Shown here: positions 16,205 to 23,622 of the stretch, in pieces
Layout: each line of letters begins with the position of its first letter
How positions within the stretch are numbered: position 1 is the first letter of the stretch
Assembly: GCA_000719105.1 (NCBI GenBank)
Contig: JODX01000034.1
Coordinates: forward strand, 1 to 64,000
From: Streptomyces sclerotialus
Lineage (GTDB): Bacteria > Actinomycetota > Actinomycetes > Streptomycetales > Streptomycetaceae
Direction of reading: 5' to 3'
DNA length: 64,000 nt
Notes under the pieces: model-generated
Seen by the model: the letters and a program-made list of their open reading frames with translations, nothing else
The model's database searches: none
Told to the model about the DNA's origin: nothing
Position numbers and translations under genes: made by a program

Positions 16205-17731
16205 TCACAAAACGCCTCTCGTGAGTTCGGTCTGCTCGTCGACGCTGCCAAGGGTCGGCACCTTGTAGTTCTGGCTCCTGCCACGGACCTTCCACATCAC
16301 CGCTGCGAGGATGACCATGGCCAGTGCCGTCACGCCGGCGTAGTTGAAGCTGCTGACGGTGATGGGCGAGGCCTGCGGCAGACAGAACACGACCGTGATC
16401 ACGACGACGTAGGCGACTGCCGTCCAACCGATCGGTCCGCTCCACCGGCCCAGATTCCACGGGCCGGGTGCGAAACGGGCGGAGTGCCGGCGCCGCAGGT
16501 AGACGGGGATGATGTAGGCCGGGGTGATGCCGATGACGTTGATCGCGGTGACGGCCGCGTAGGCGGTCGGCGAGTACAGGCTGGGCAGTGCGATGAGCAG
16601 GGCGATACCGACGGAGGCCCATACCGCGGCGACGGGCGTGCTGTTGTGGTTGACGCGCCGCCACAGGTGCGAGCCGGGCAGGGCCCCGTCCCGGGAGAAC
16701 GCGTACACCATGCGGGACGCGGCCGCTGTCTCCGCGTTGCCGCAGAACAGCTGCGCGACGATGACGACGAGCAGCAGGAGCTTGGTAGTGGTCGCGCCGA
16801 GGACGTCGAGCATGATTTGCGCGGGCGGCACACCAGTCGTGGTGGCGACGGTGCCGGCGTAGTCCTGGATGGCGAACAGCAGGCCGGCCAGCAGCAGGAA
16901 CCCGACGATCCAAGCGGTCCACACGGACCGGACCATGCCGCGAGGTGCGGCGACGCTCGCGTTCTTGGTCTCCTCCGACAAGTGCGACGAGGCGTCGTAC
17001 CCGCAGAAGGTGTACGCGGCGAGCAGCGCACCGATCAGGCACACGTAGACGGGCGAGCTGAAGCCGGTGGCGTTCTCGAAGTGCCCGAAGACGAAGCTCA
17101 CGTCCTGGTGTTCCGCCGGTGCCAGGCTGAGTGCGCCGATGATGAGGGTGACGCCCCACACCTGCCACCAGACGCTGATGCTGTTCAGTACGGATGCCAG
17201 TTGTACGCCGGCCGTGTTCAGCGCTCCGTGGACCAGCAGGATGCCCGCGAAGATCAACATGGTCAGCTCGGGCGACGGCGTGATGCCCCACTGCAGGTTC
17301 GCGAAGGCGCCGATGAAGAGCGCGCATCCGTAGTCAATGCCGGCGATCGCACCCAACAGACCCAACAAGTTGAACCAGCCGGTAAACCAGCCCCACTTGG
17401 CGCCGCCGAGCTGGTGGGCCATGTAGTAGAGGCCGCCGGATGTGGGGTACGCGGAGGTGACCTCCGCCAGGGACAGGGCCACGAGGAGTGTGAGAGCTCC
17501 GATGATGACCCAGCCCCACATCATGACGGCCGGGCCGCCTGTGTTGAGGCCGAACCCGAACAAAGTCAAGCAGCCGGCCAGGGGGCAGATTACGTTGAAG
17601 GAGATGCCGTAGTTACCGAAGGCGCTCATCCGGCGGGCCAGGACGGGCTTGTAGCCGAGCGCTCGCAGAACGCCGTCGTCGGTTGCGTCGTCGCCGTGCA
17701 GGGGGCGGGAAGACATTCGTCTTGCGGACAC
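16205..17731 (-). CDS. APC-superfamily amino-acid/amine permease
   Basis: 508-aa membrane transporter with about 12 predicted helices. N-terminal RRMSAFGNYGISFNVICPLA and TSAYPTSGGLYYMAHQLGG, plus CGYDASSHLSEETKNASVAA, are hallmark segments of the amino-acid/GABA/choline-type APC permeases. GTG 17731 is chosen because GAGGA lies 7 nt upstream; an in-frame ATG at 17716 lacks a Shine-Dalgarno. It lies between an uncharacterised gene (17805-18779) and the glutamine-synthetase-like gene, all on the minus strand. Confidence 0.9.
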   Translation of the reverse strand: MSARRMSSRPLHGDDATDDGVLRALGYKPVLARRMSAFGNYGISFNVICPLAGCLTLFGFGLNTGGPAVMMWGWVIIGALTLLVALSLAEVTSAYPTSGGLYYMAHQLGGAKWGWFTGWFNLLGLLGAIAGIDYGCALFIGAFANLQWGITPSPELTMLIFAGILLVHGALNTAGVQLASVLNSISVWWQVWGVTLIIGALSLAPAEHQDVSFVFGHFENATGFSSPVYVCLIGALLAAYTFCGYDASSHLSEETKNASVAAPRGMVRSVWTAWIVGFLLLAGLLFAIQDYAGTVATTTGVPPAQIMLDVLGATTTKLLLLVVIVAQLFCGNAETAAASRMVYAFSRDGALPGSHLWRRVNHNSTPVAAVWASVGIALLIALPSLYSPTAYAAVTAINVIGITPAYIIPVYLRRRHSARFAPGPWNLGRWSGPIGWTAVAYVVVITVVFCLPQASPITVSSFNYAGVTALAMVILAAVMWKVRGRSQNYKVPTLGSVDEQTELTRGVL

Positions 17732-17804
17732 CGCAGTTTCCTCACATGTGGAAGGGGAGTGACAAGAACGGGCGGGTGAGAGTTGGTGGCGCTTGGCTGG
17801 GAAG

Positions 17805-18779
17805 TCATCTCCACCGCCGTAGCGCGCCCCGGCGTGCGGTGTGGAAGTCGTGGGTCCAGTAGCCCGTGACGCTCAAGTCCTCCCAGGGAGCGGGGGTGGC
17901 GTAGGGGCCGATTGCCTCGAACACCTCTGCAGCACCGGACAGGCCGGTGGCTGTCAGGGCGTACGCCAGGTGGTTGAGGTCGGTCAGGGGGGCGGCTTCG
18001 GGGTGGCTCAGCTTGCGGAACCAGTGGTCGCGTACACGCTCGGTGCAGTAGACGACCTGACCGTCCTGCCAGAAACCCAGGGTGTTGCCGATCTGCCCGT
18101 TTCCCAGCCGTTCCCGGGCGAGCGCGGCGTAGGCGTGCAGCACAAGCGGCTGCACCGGGGAGCCTTCGGGGGCGACCTGGTTGGCCCAGCAGGCGAAGTC
18201 GAGCGCTCCGTACCTGCGAGCGTGGAGGCACTGGTACATGCGCAGGAACGCCTCACGCGAGCCCTCGGGGTGACGAGCGTGGACCTGGTCCAGGAGCTTC
18301 CAGGGGCCGCGCGGCAGCATCGGGTCCTGCGTCCGGCCCCAGTGGTGGGGACGGTGCGGGTTCAGCGGGTCCGTGTCGAGCACGGTAAGGGCCAGCTGGC
18401 ACACCCATGGCACAGGATCGGAGGGGTACGCCTGGGACGCGTTCCCACACGCCTGCCGTGCCCGCTCCACCACGTCGTACGGCACCGGCCCGCGGCGGCT
18501 GGCGGCGAGCAGACCTTCGGTGAGGGTGCGTCCCCACATCATCAGCGCGTCTGGACTGTTCGGTTCGTCCTGGCGCCATGCGCGGACGTTCTCCCCACTG
18601 GGATCGACGGAGGCGATCACTTGGCTGCGCGCCGTACGCAGAGCCCAGTCGTCGCCTGTGCGGGCCAGGAGGTCCCTGGTCGAGTGCCAGTGGCCCATTC
18701 GCAGGTCTTCGACCACAACACGGAGGGCCTCGTCGCGGCCGGCAGGATGAATTATCAGGGACATGCCATCCGAATTCAT
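17805..18779 (-). CDS. Uncharacterised cytosolic helical protein
   Basis: 324 aa, no signal peptide or membrane helix. It looks alpha-helical and repeat-like, rich in Trp/Arg/His, with segments VVVEDLRMGHWHSTRDLLAR, DPVPWVCQLALTVLDTDPL, RRYGALDFACWANQVAPEGS and HAYAALARERLGNGQIGNTL. I do not recognise a catalytic motif. ATG 18779 has GGGAG upstream. The downstream neighbours are the permease and glutamine-synthetase-like genes, 73 nt away, so it may be the first gene of their transcript. Confidence 0.65.
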   Translation of the reverse strand: MNSDGMSLIIHPAGRDEALRVVVEDLRMGHWHSTRDLLARTGDDWALRTARSQVIASVDPSGENVRAWRQDEPNSPDALMMWGRTLTEGLLAASRRGPVPYDVVERARQACGNASQAYPSDPVPWVCQLALTVLDTDPLNPHRPHHWGRTQDPMLPRGPWKLLDQVHARHPEGSREAFLRMYQCLHARRYGALDFACWANQVAPEGSPVQPLVLHAYAALARERLGNGQIGNTLGFWQDGQVVYCTERVRDHWFRKLSHPEAAPLTDLNHLAYALTATGLSGAAEVFEAIGPYATPAPWEDLSVTGYWTHDFHTARRGALRRWR

Positions 18780-18894
18780 CGATGCGCTCCCGCCGCGTGG
18801 TCGGAGACACGGAAGACAGCTGGGGTTGAAGACATGAGATGGGGTGCCTTGTCGGGGGGTCAAGGGGACGAAGTGGACAGATAGGACTGAAGTG

Positions 18895-18999
18895 TCAGTC
18901 GGCGGCATAGATCCGGATGTCCGTACCGGAGAGCCTCCCGGACACGGTCATCTCATCGGTCACAGCACGCACGAGAGTCAGGCTCAGCCCTGTCTCATC
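18895..18999 (-). pseudogene. Possible C-terminal remnant of a HATPase_c anti-sigma/regulatory kinase protein
   Basis: The end of an open frame reads FDETGLSLTLVRAVTDEMTV then SGTDIRIYAAD and a stop. The G-x-S-L-x-L-V-x-x-x-x-D-E pattern resembles the G2 box and last strand of SpoIIAB/RsbW-like ATP-binding proteins. No N-box or G1 box precedes it, so at most the tail survives. Confidence 0.3.
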
Positions 19000-19120
19000 G
19001 AACGGGCCCGAAAACGGCGAACACAGGCAGGCGAGTGCCGGAGTCGCTGACGCCGCAAGGCACGAGCTGCATGTCGTTGCCGGCCCGTAGGCGTCGGTCG
19101 ACGTTCTGGTACGTAGCTGG

Positions 19121-20980
19121 TCACGAGACGATGACCTGTTCTCCCACTCGCAGCTCGTCGGCTTGCCGCGGTTGCGGGAAGGGCAGGAGGCCCTCGATGC
19201 GGAGCGCCGTCTCAACCAGGGAGAGGTGGCTGAAAGCCTGGGGGAAGTTGCCGACCTGTCGTTGCAGGCGGGGGTCCCACTCCTCCGCGAGAAGTCCGAG
19301 GTCGTTGCGCAGCGCCAGGAGCTTGCCGAACAGGCAGCGCGCCCTGTCGACACGGCCGGTCATCACCAAGGCGTCGGCGAGCCAGAACGAGCAGGCCAGG
19401 AAAGCGCCCTCATCACCGGGCAGCCCGTCCACGCCTGCGTCGTGGCCGACCGTCGGGTAGCGGAGGATGAACCCGTCCGGGGTGGACAGCTCCCGCTGGA
19501 TCGCCTCGATGGTGCCGACGACCCGCTTGTCGTTCCACGGCAGAAAGTCCGTCTGCGGGATCAAAAGCAATGAAGCGTCCAGCTCGGTGGACGGCCCCGA
19601 GTCGTCGTAGTACTGGGTGAACGTATTGCGCTGTGGGTCGTAGCCCTTCTCGCAGACGGTTCGGTGTATCTCGTCGCGGAGGTCCCGCCATCGGTCCAGC
19701 GGTCCGTCTACGTCCCCTGACTCGATGAGCTGTACGGTACGGTCCACCGCTACCCAGGCCATCACCTTCGAGTGCACGAAGTGTCGCCGCGGCCCGCGCA
19801 CCTCCCAGATGCCTTCATCGGGTTCCTGCCAGCGACGTTCGAGCGTTTCGATCAACCGCAACTGGAGGTGGTGGGCGCTGTCGTCGTCCAGCCCGGCACG
19901 GTGGGCGAGATAGAGGGCCTCGACGACCTCGCCGTAGACGTCGAGCTGGAGTTGTCCGGCGGCCTTGTTGCCGATCCGGACCGGCGCGGACTTCTCGTAC
20001 CCGGGGAGCCACGGCAACTCCATCTCGGTCAGGGTCCGCTCGCCGCCGATCCCGTACATGATCTGGAGGTTGTCCGGGTCACCTGCGACAGCTCGGAGCA
20101 GCCATTCACGCCAGGCCCGGGCCTCGTCCAGGTAGCCGGTACGCAGCAGCGCCGAGAGCGTGATCGCGGCATCCCGGAGCCACGTGAACCGGTAGTCCCA
20201 GTTACGCACCCCGCCGATGTCCTCGGGCAGCGAGGTCGTCGGCGCAGCGACGATCGCGCCGGTCGGTGCATAAGTGAGGGCTTTCAGAGTGATGAGCGAG
20301 CGGATGACAGCAGCGCGGTGGGGACCGTCGTACATACATCGACTGGCCCAGCACCGCCAGAAGGCATCCGTAGCCTGGAGTGTCTCCTGCGGGTCGCCCG
20401 TCTGGGGCGGGCCCTGATGGGAGGGGTACCAGGCCAAGGTGAAGGCGATTCGCTCACCCTGCCTGACCGTGAACTCCATGCAGGTCTGCTCACCGTCGGC
20501 AGGCGAGGCGAACGTCGACTTCAGCCACATGGAGTCGGGGCCGGCCACGGCGACCGTCCAGCCCTCGACGCATCTGACCCAGGGCTCGACCTGCCCATAG
20601 CCGAAGCGCATGTGCACGTCGGAGCGCATGGGAACGATGCCGTCGATCCCCTCGACGATGCGGGTGACCTGCGGTGTGCCCTCGCCGAGTGGCATGAAGT
20701 CCGTGACCCGTACTGTGCCGGTCGCTGTATCCCATTCCGACTCGAGGATGAGCGTGTCGCCCCTGTACGTCCGGCGGGTCGCATTGGCAGGGCAGGCGTC
20801 GTCGACCACGGGCCCAAGTCGCCAGCGGCCGTGCTCGTCGCTGCCGAGCAGTCCCGCGAAGACGGCCTGCGAGTCGAAGCGGGGCAGGCACAGCCAGTCG
20901 ATGGTGCCATCGCGGCAGACCAGCGCAGCTGTCTGTAGGTCGCCGATCAGCGCGTAATCCTCGATGGGGTGCATGATCAT
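19121..20980 (-). CDS. Glycoside hydrolase family 15 protein (glucoamylase/trehalase-like)
   Basis: 619-aa cytosolic enzyme, no signal peptide. N-terminal beta-rich domain (HPIEDYALIGDLQTAALV; DGTIDWLCLPRFDSQAVFAG) as in bacterial GH15/trehalase-like proteins, then the (alpha/alpha)6 barrel from ~220. GGVRNWDYRFTWLRDAAITL contains the first catalytic-region signature and LLAEEWDPRLQRQVGNFPQA the second catalytic Glu region. Actinobacterial members of this architecture hydrolyse alpha-glucosides, and several are trehalases (established); the substrate here is not fixed. ATG 20980 follows GGGAGG at 6 nt. Confidence 0.92.
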   Translation of the reverse strand: MIMHPIEDYALIGDLQTAALVCRDGTIDWLCLPRFDSQAVFAGLLGSDEHGRWRLGPVVDDACPANATRRTYRGDTLILESEWDTATGTVRVTDFMPLGEGTPQVTRIVEGIDGIVPMRSDVHMRFGYGQVEPWVRCVEGWTVAVAGPDSMWLKSTFASPADGEQTCMEFTVRQGERIAFTLAWYPSHQGPPQTGDPQETLQATDAFWRCWASRCMYDGPHRAAVIRSLITLKALTYAPTGAIVAAPTTSLPEDIGGVRNWDYRFTWLRDAAITLSALLRTGYLDEARAWREWLLRAVAGDPDNLQIMYGIGGERTLTEMELPWLPGYEKSAPVRIGNKAAGQLQLDVYGEVVEALYLAHRAGLDDDSAHHLQLRLIETLERRWQEPDEGIWEVRGPRRHFVHSKVMAWVAVDRTVQLIESGDVDGPLDRWRDLRDEIHRTVCEKGYDPQRNTFTQYYDDSGPSTELDASLLLIPQTDFLPWNDKRVVGTIEAIQRELSTPDGFILRYPTVGHDAGVDGLPGDEGAFLACSFWLADALVMTGRVDRARCLFGKLLALRNDLGLLAEEWDPRLQRQVGNFPQAFSHLSLVETALRIEGLLPFPQPRQADELRVGEQVIVS

Positions 20981-21319
20981 GAAGTTCCTCCCGGTCGTGT
21001 AGGAGGCCCGGGCAGTCCGCGATACGGGACGTGGGCAATCGACCGGGTCCGCCGTCGTTCGCTACGGCGGCTCGGTCCTTACCCGTACGTCATGGTCACG
21101 GCTTCCAGGCAGCTGTTCCGCGGCGCCGACTGGCCCGATGCGAGGAACAGGCATTCGGCGTCGCCGGCTCTGCCAGATTGATCGATTCTGCAGGGCGCGG
21201 ATACGCCGAACTGCGGCCGACTTGCGGCCAAGTTGTCGATGTTCCGGCGCAGGGGAAGTCCTCGACCAGCACCCGGACTCAACCTTCTGGGACCGTGCGG
21301 AAGATCGGCGCCACGAAGA

Positions 21320-21336
21320 TGGCCACAACGTGGCCA
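21320..21336. promoter_or_regulatory. Inverted repeat upstream of the HATPase/AKR/lanthipeptide region
   Basis: TGGCCAC-AAC-GTGGCCA is a perfect 7-3-7 inverted repeat about 100 nt upstream of GTG 21437. The 455-nt gap between the divergent GH15 and HATPase genes (20981-21436) has no convincing gene. The repeat is a candidate operator; its protein partner is unknown. Confidence 0.4.
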
Positions 21337-21436
21337 CGGTTTGGCGTACCGGTGCCACGAACCGTCGGGAAGGGTTGTGCCTGGGTCGGCCCCCCGGCCC
21401 TTGCCACAAGGCGTCTCGAACGCTGAGGAGACGAGG

Positions 21437-21925
21437 GTGCAGCCGACAGCAGCTGAATTGATCCGTATCCAGGCCCTGGGACAACTGATCGACCATCACA
21501 TCTTCGGCCTCGTCGGGGTAGCCGAACCGCTGGCGTGGGCCCGCGAAACGGTACGAATCGCGCTGAGGGACTGGCCCGACCAGGGCAAGGTCGACGACGC
21601 CGTCCTGGTCATGGACGAACTCATGGCCAATGCCATCCGGCACGCCGACGGCCCGGAGTCTCTCGCTCTTGGTCTCTACGAGAAGGGCGCCACCGTGAGC
21701 GTTGTCGACCGAGGAACGGACCCCACCGCCGTCCCGACCTCGCCGATCAGTTACCTGGCTGCCCTGGATGAGGATGAACTCGACACGACCAGCATGGACT
21801 CCCTGCCAGAGAGCGGGCAGGGCCTGTACCTGGTATCCCAGCTCGCCACCGCCTGGTGGGTGGAACGGACCGCCGTCGGCAAGGTCGTGACCGCAGCCTT
21901 CAGCCTGGCCGGGAGCGATACGTGA
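21437..21925 (+). CDS. HATPase_c (anti-sigma/RsbW-like) ATP-binding regulatory protein
   Basis: 162 aa. N-box VLVMDELMANAIRHADGPES, G1-like VVDRGTDPT and G2-like ESGQGLYLVSQLATAWWVER identify a GHKL ATPase of the SpoIIAB/RsbW group common in Streptomyces. Such proteins usually act as protein kinases or binding antagonists of sigma factors and STAS proteins. GTG 21437 has GAGGAG/GAGG upstream. Its stop overlaps the start of the AKR-fold gene (GTGA), so the two are translationally coupled and may form one functional pair. Confidence 0.85.
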   Translation: MQPTAAELIRIQALGQLIDHHIFGLVGVAEPLAWARETVRIALRDWPDQGKVDDAVLVMDELMANAIRHADGPESLALGLYEKGATVSVVDRGTDPTAVPTSPISYLAALDEDELDTTSMDSLPESGQGLYLVSQLATAWWVERTAVGKVVTAAFSLAGSDT

Positions 21926-22959
21926 CAGCTCGCGACCTCGGCAGCCGCCACCTGTGCAGCGGCATCCTCGCCCACCCCCTCGGGCTGCACTGCGCGGTGG
22001 CCAGGGATGGCACTGTTTCAGAAGGAGCGACGGACATCGGACGATTCCTCGGCGGCCTCCGTCGGGCGGTCGAGCGCGGAGCGACTTTCCTGGACACCGC
22101 CGCCTCCTACGGCTGCGGCCACTCAGAGCGCGTGATCGGCCGATTCCTTCGCGAGCACCCAAACCTTCCCGTCCAGCTGAGCACCACAGTGGGGCAGGTA
22201 CGCGGTACCGCGCCGCACCCATACGCCGGCCGGCACATTCACCATCAGCTCGAGCAGTCGCTGGAGAACCTGTACGCCGAGCAGCTCGACCTGTACACAC
22301 TCGACTCCTTCGATTTCGGCAGCGGTGACCGCTACCTCGGGAACGCCATCGACACCATGCGCACACTCCGGGACGTGGAATCCATCAAGGCGATCGGGAT
22401 GCGGGGCCCGTACGCGGACTGCACAGCCTCACCCGATGAGCGGGAGAGGCAAGTGGAGCGGTTCCTGTACCTGTTCCGCTTGATCAAACCCGACGTGGTC
22501 TGGACCCGGTTCAACGCCTTCACGCCGACCATCCTGCTCGAGGGCGAGGATCTGTTCTCCTTCACCGCACGACACGGTGTGGGCCTGGTATTGGCCGCTC
22601 CGCTGACTCGCGGCGTACTCACCCGGCCCGGAGCACATACCTCAACACCGAGGCTCACAGGACTGACGCCACCACATGGGGAACAAATCAAGGAACGCCT
22701 CCACGCCCTCCACACCCACTTCGGCGACGCGCCGGGCACATTGACGTGCCTGGCCCTTCGCTCCTGCCTGCAGCGCGGTGACCACTGCCTGGTCGTCATC
22801 GACTTCAACACCGAGGAGCAAGTCGAAGAGAACTACAGCTGCCTGGGGCCCCCGCTCACGGAGTGGGAACTCCGCCTCGTCGACGAGATCTACGCCGACC
22901 TTCGAACCGGGCTCCAGGAATCCGTTGCGCGGGCTCCTGCTCAGAAGGTGCACGTATAG
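21922..22959 (+). CDS. Aldo/keto-reductase-fold protein lacking two catalytic residues
   Basis: 345 aa. The AKR barrel is clear: GATFLDTAASYGCGHSERVI (conserved catalytic Asp and Tyr), SLENLYAEQLDLYTLDSFDF, ESIKAIGMRGPY. In active AKRs the next barrel strand carries Lys (ATKVG) and the following one His (LYxxH); here they read STTVG and LYTLDSF, so Lys is Thr and His is Asp. Normal reductase chemistry is therefore doubtful. GTG 21922 overlaps the HATPase stop. It lies 393 nt upstream of the lanthipeptide precursor, so cluster membership is possible but unproven. Confidence 0.82.
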   Translation: MTARDLGSRHLCSGILAHPLGLHCAVARDGTVSEGATDIGRFLGGLRRAVERGATFLDTAASYGCGHSERVIGRFLREHPNLPVQLSTTVGQVRGTAPHPYAGRHIHHQLEQSLENLYAEQLDLYTLDSFDFGSGDRYLGNAIDTMRTLRDVESIKAIGMRGPYADCTASPDERERQVERFLYLFRLIKPDVVWTRFNAFTPTILLEGEDLFSFTARHGVGLVLAAPLTRGVLTRPGAHTSTPRLTGLTPPHGEQIKERLHALHTHFGDAPGTLTCLALRSCLQRGDHCLVVIDFNTEEQVEENYSCLGPPLTEWELRLVDEIYADLRTGLQESVARAPAQKVHV

Positions 22960-23352
22960 CGGCGCGCGCCAGATCCAGCTGCCACCGCGCATGTGTCCGC
23001 TGCCTTGGGTGCCCGAGCTACATCCGACCGCATCACCGTCCGAATATCAGGAACCGATATGACCCGCTGTGTCCCCATACCCCCGCCCCAGGGCTGACTG
23101 CCGCCCCTGTAGAGCTGCGGTCCCCCCGACGCCTCACCGCACTCCCCGCCCGCGACGCAGGCGGCGACACCGCCCTACTCCAGGTCCTGGCAGGCGCGGC
23201 ATGACGCGCACTCGGGGCACTCCCCGACCCACCGATTTCCGAGGGACCACGCCATAACGGCGAAGTCACGTCGCGGTCACCCGGTACCGAGCACCGGGCC
23301 CCAGCCGGGTCCCGGAGTCCTGCACCACCTGTCATTACCCAAGGAGGCAAGC
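22960..23352 (+). other. Intergenic region before the lanthipeptide precursor
   Basis: 393 nt with no convincing gene; only very short frames such as the 12-codon ATG frame at 23059. It ends with AAGGAGG in front of the precursor. Presumably it holds the precursor promoter, but I see no clear -35/-10 pair. Confidence 0.4.
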
Positions 23353-23541
23353 ATGACCGCCGTTCAGACGGAGAAGCCGGTCGCTCCCGTGCAGCCGGCT
23401 GTCGACACCGTCGACGAGACCGACCCGTTCGGGCTCGACATCTCCTTCATCGAGGGCACGCCGGCGACCGAAACGGTCCTGATGTGCAGCACGGGCGACA
23501 CCTGCGGCAGCTCCTGCCCCAGCGCCTGCACCACCTCGTAA
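23353..23541 (+). CDS. FxLD-family class I lanthipeptide precursor
   Basis: 62-aa precursor. The leader carries the diagnostic FxLD motif (PFGLDIS, F26-D29) recognised by class I dehydratases; the tail is Ser/Thr/Cys-rich (from about residue 41: TVLMCSTGDTCGSSC then PSACTTS). The C-terminal 18 residues have four Cys (45, 51, 55, 59) and eight Ser/Thr, enough for up to four thioether rings. Asp49, in STGDTCG, is the only Asp there and is the obvious target for the PIMT-like enzymes encoded downstream. ATG 23353 has a strong AAGGAGG. The leader/core boundary is not certain; cleavage before Cys45 or slightly upstream is plausible. Confidence 0.93.
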   Translation: MTAVQTEKPVAPVQPAVDTVDETDPFGLDISFIEGTPATETVLMCSTGDTCGSSCPSACTTS

Positions 23542-23622
23542 CCGCCGGGCAGCTCGACAAGTGCGGACCGGACGAACTGTCCGTCCGGTCCGCACCCCGC
23601 CTACAAGAAACGGAGCGTGGTG

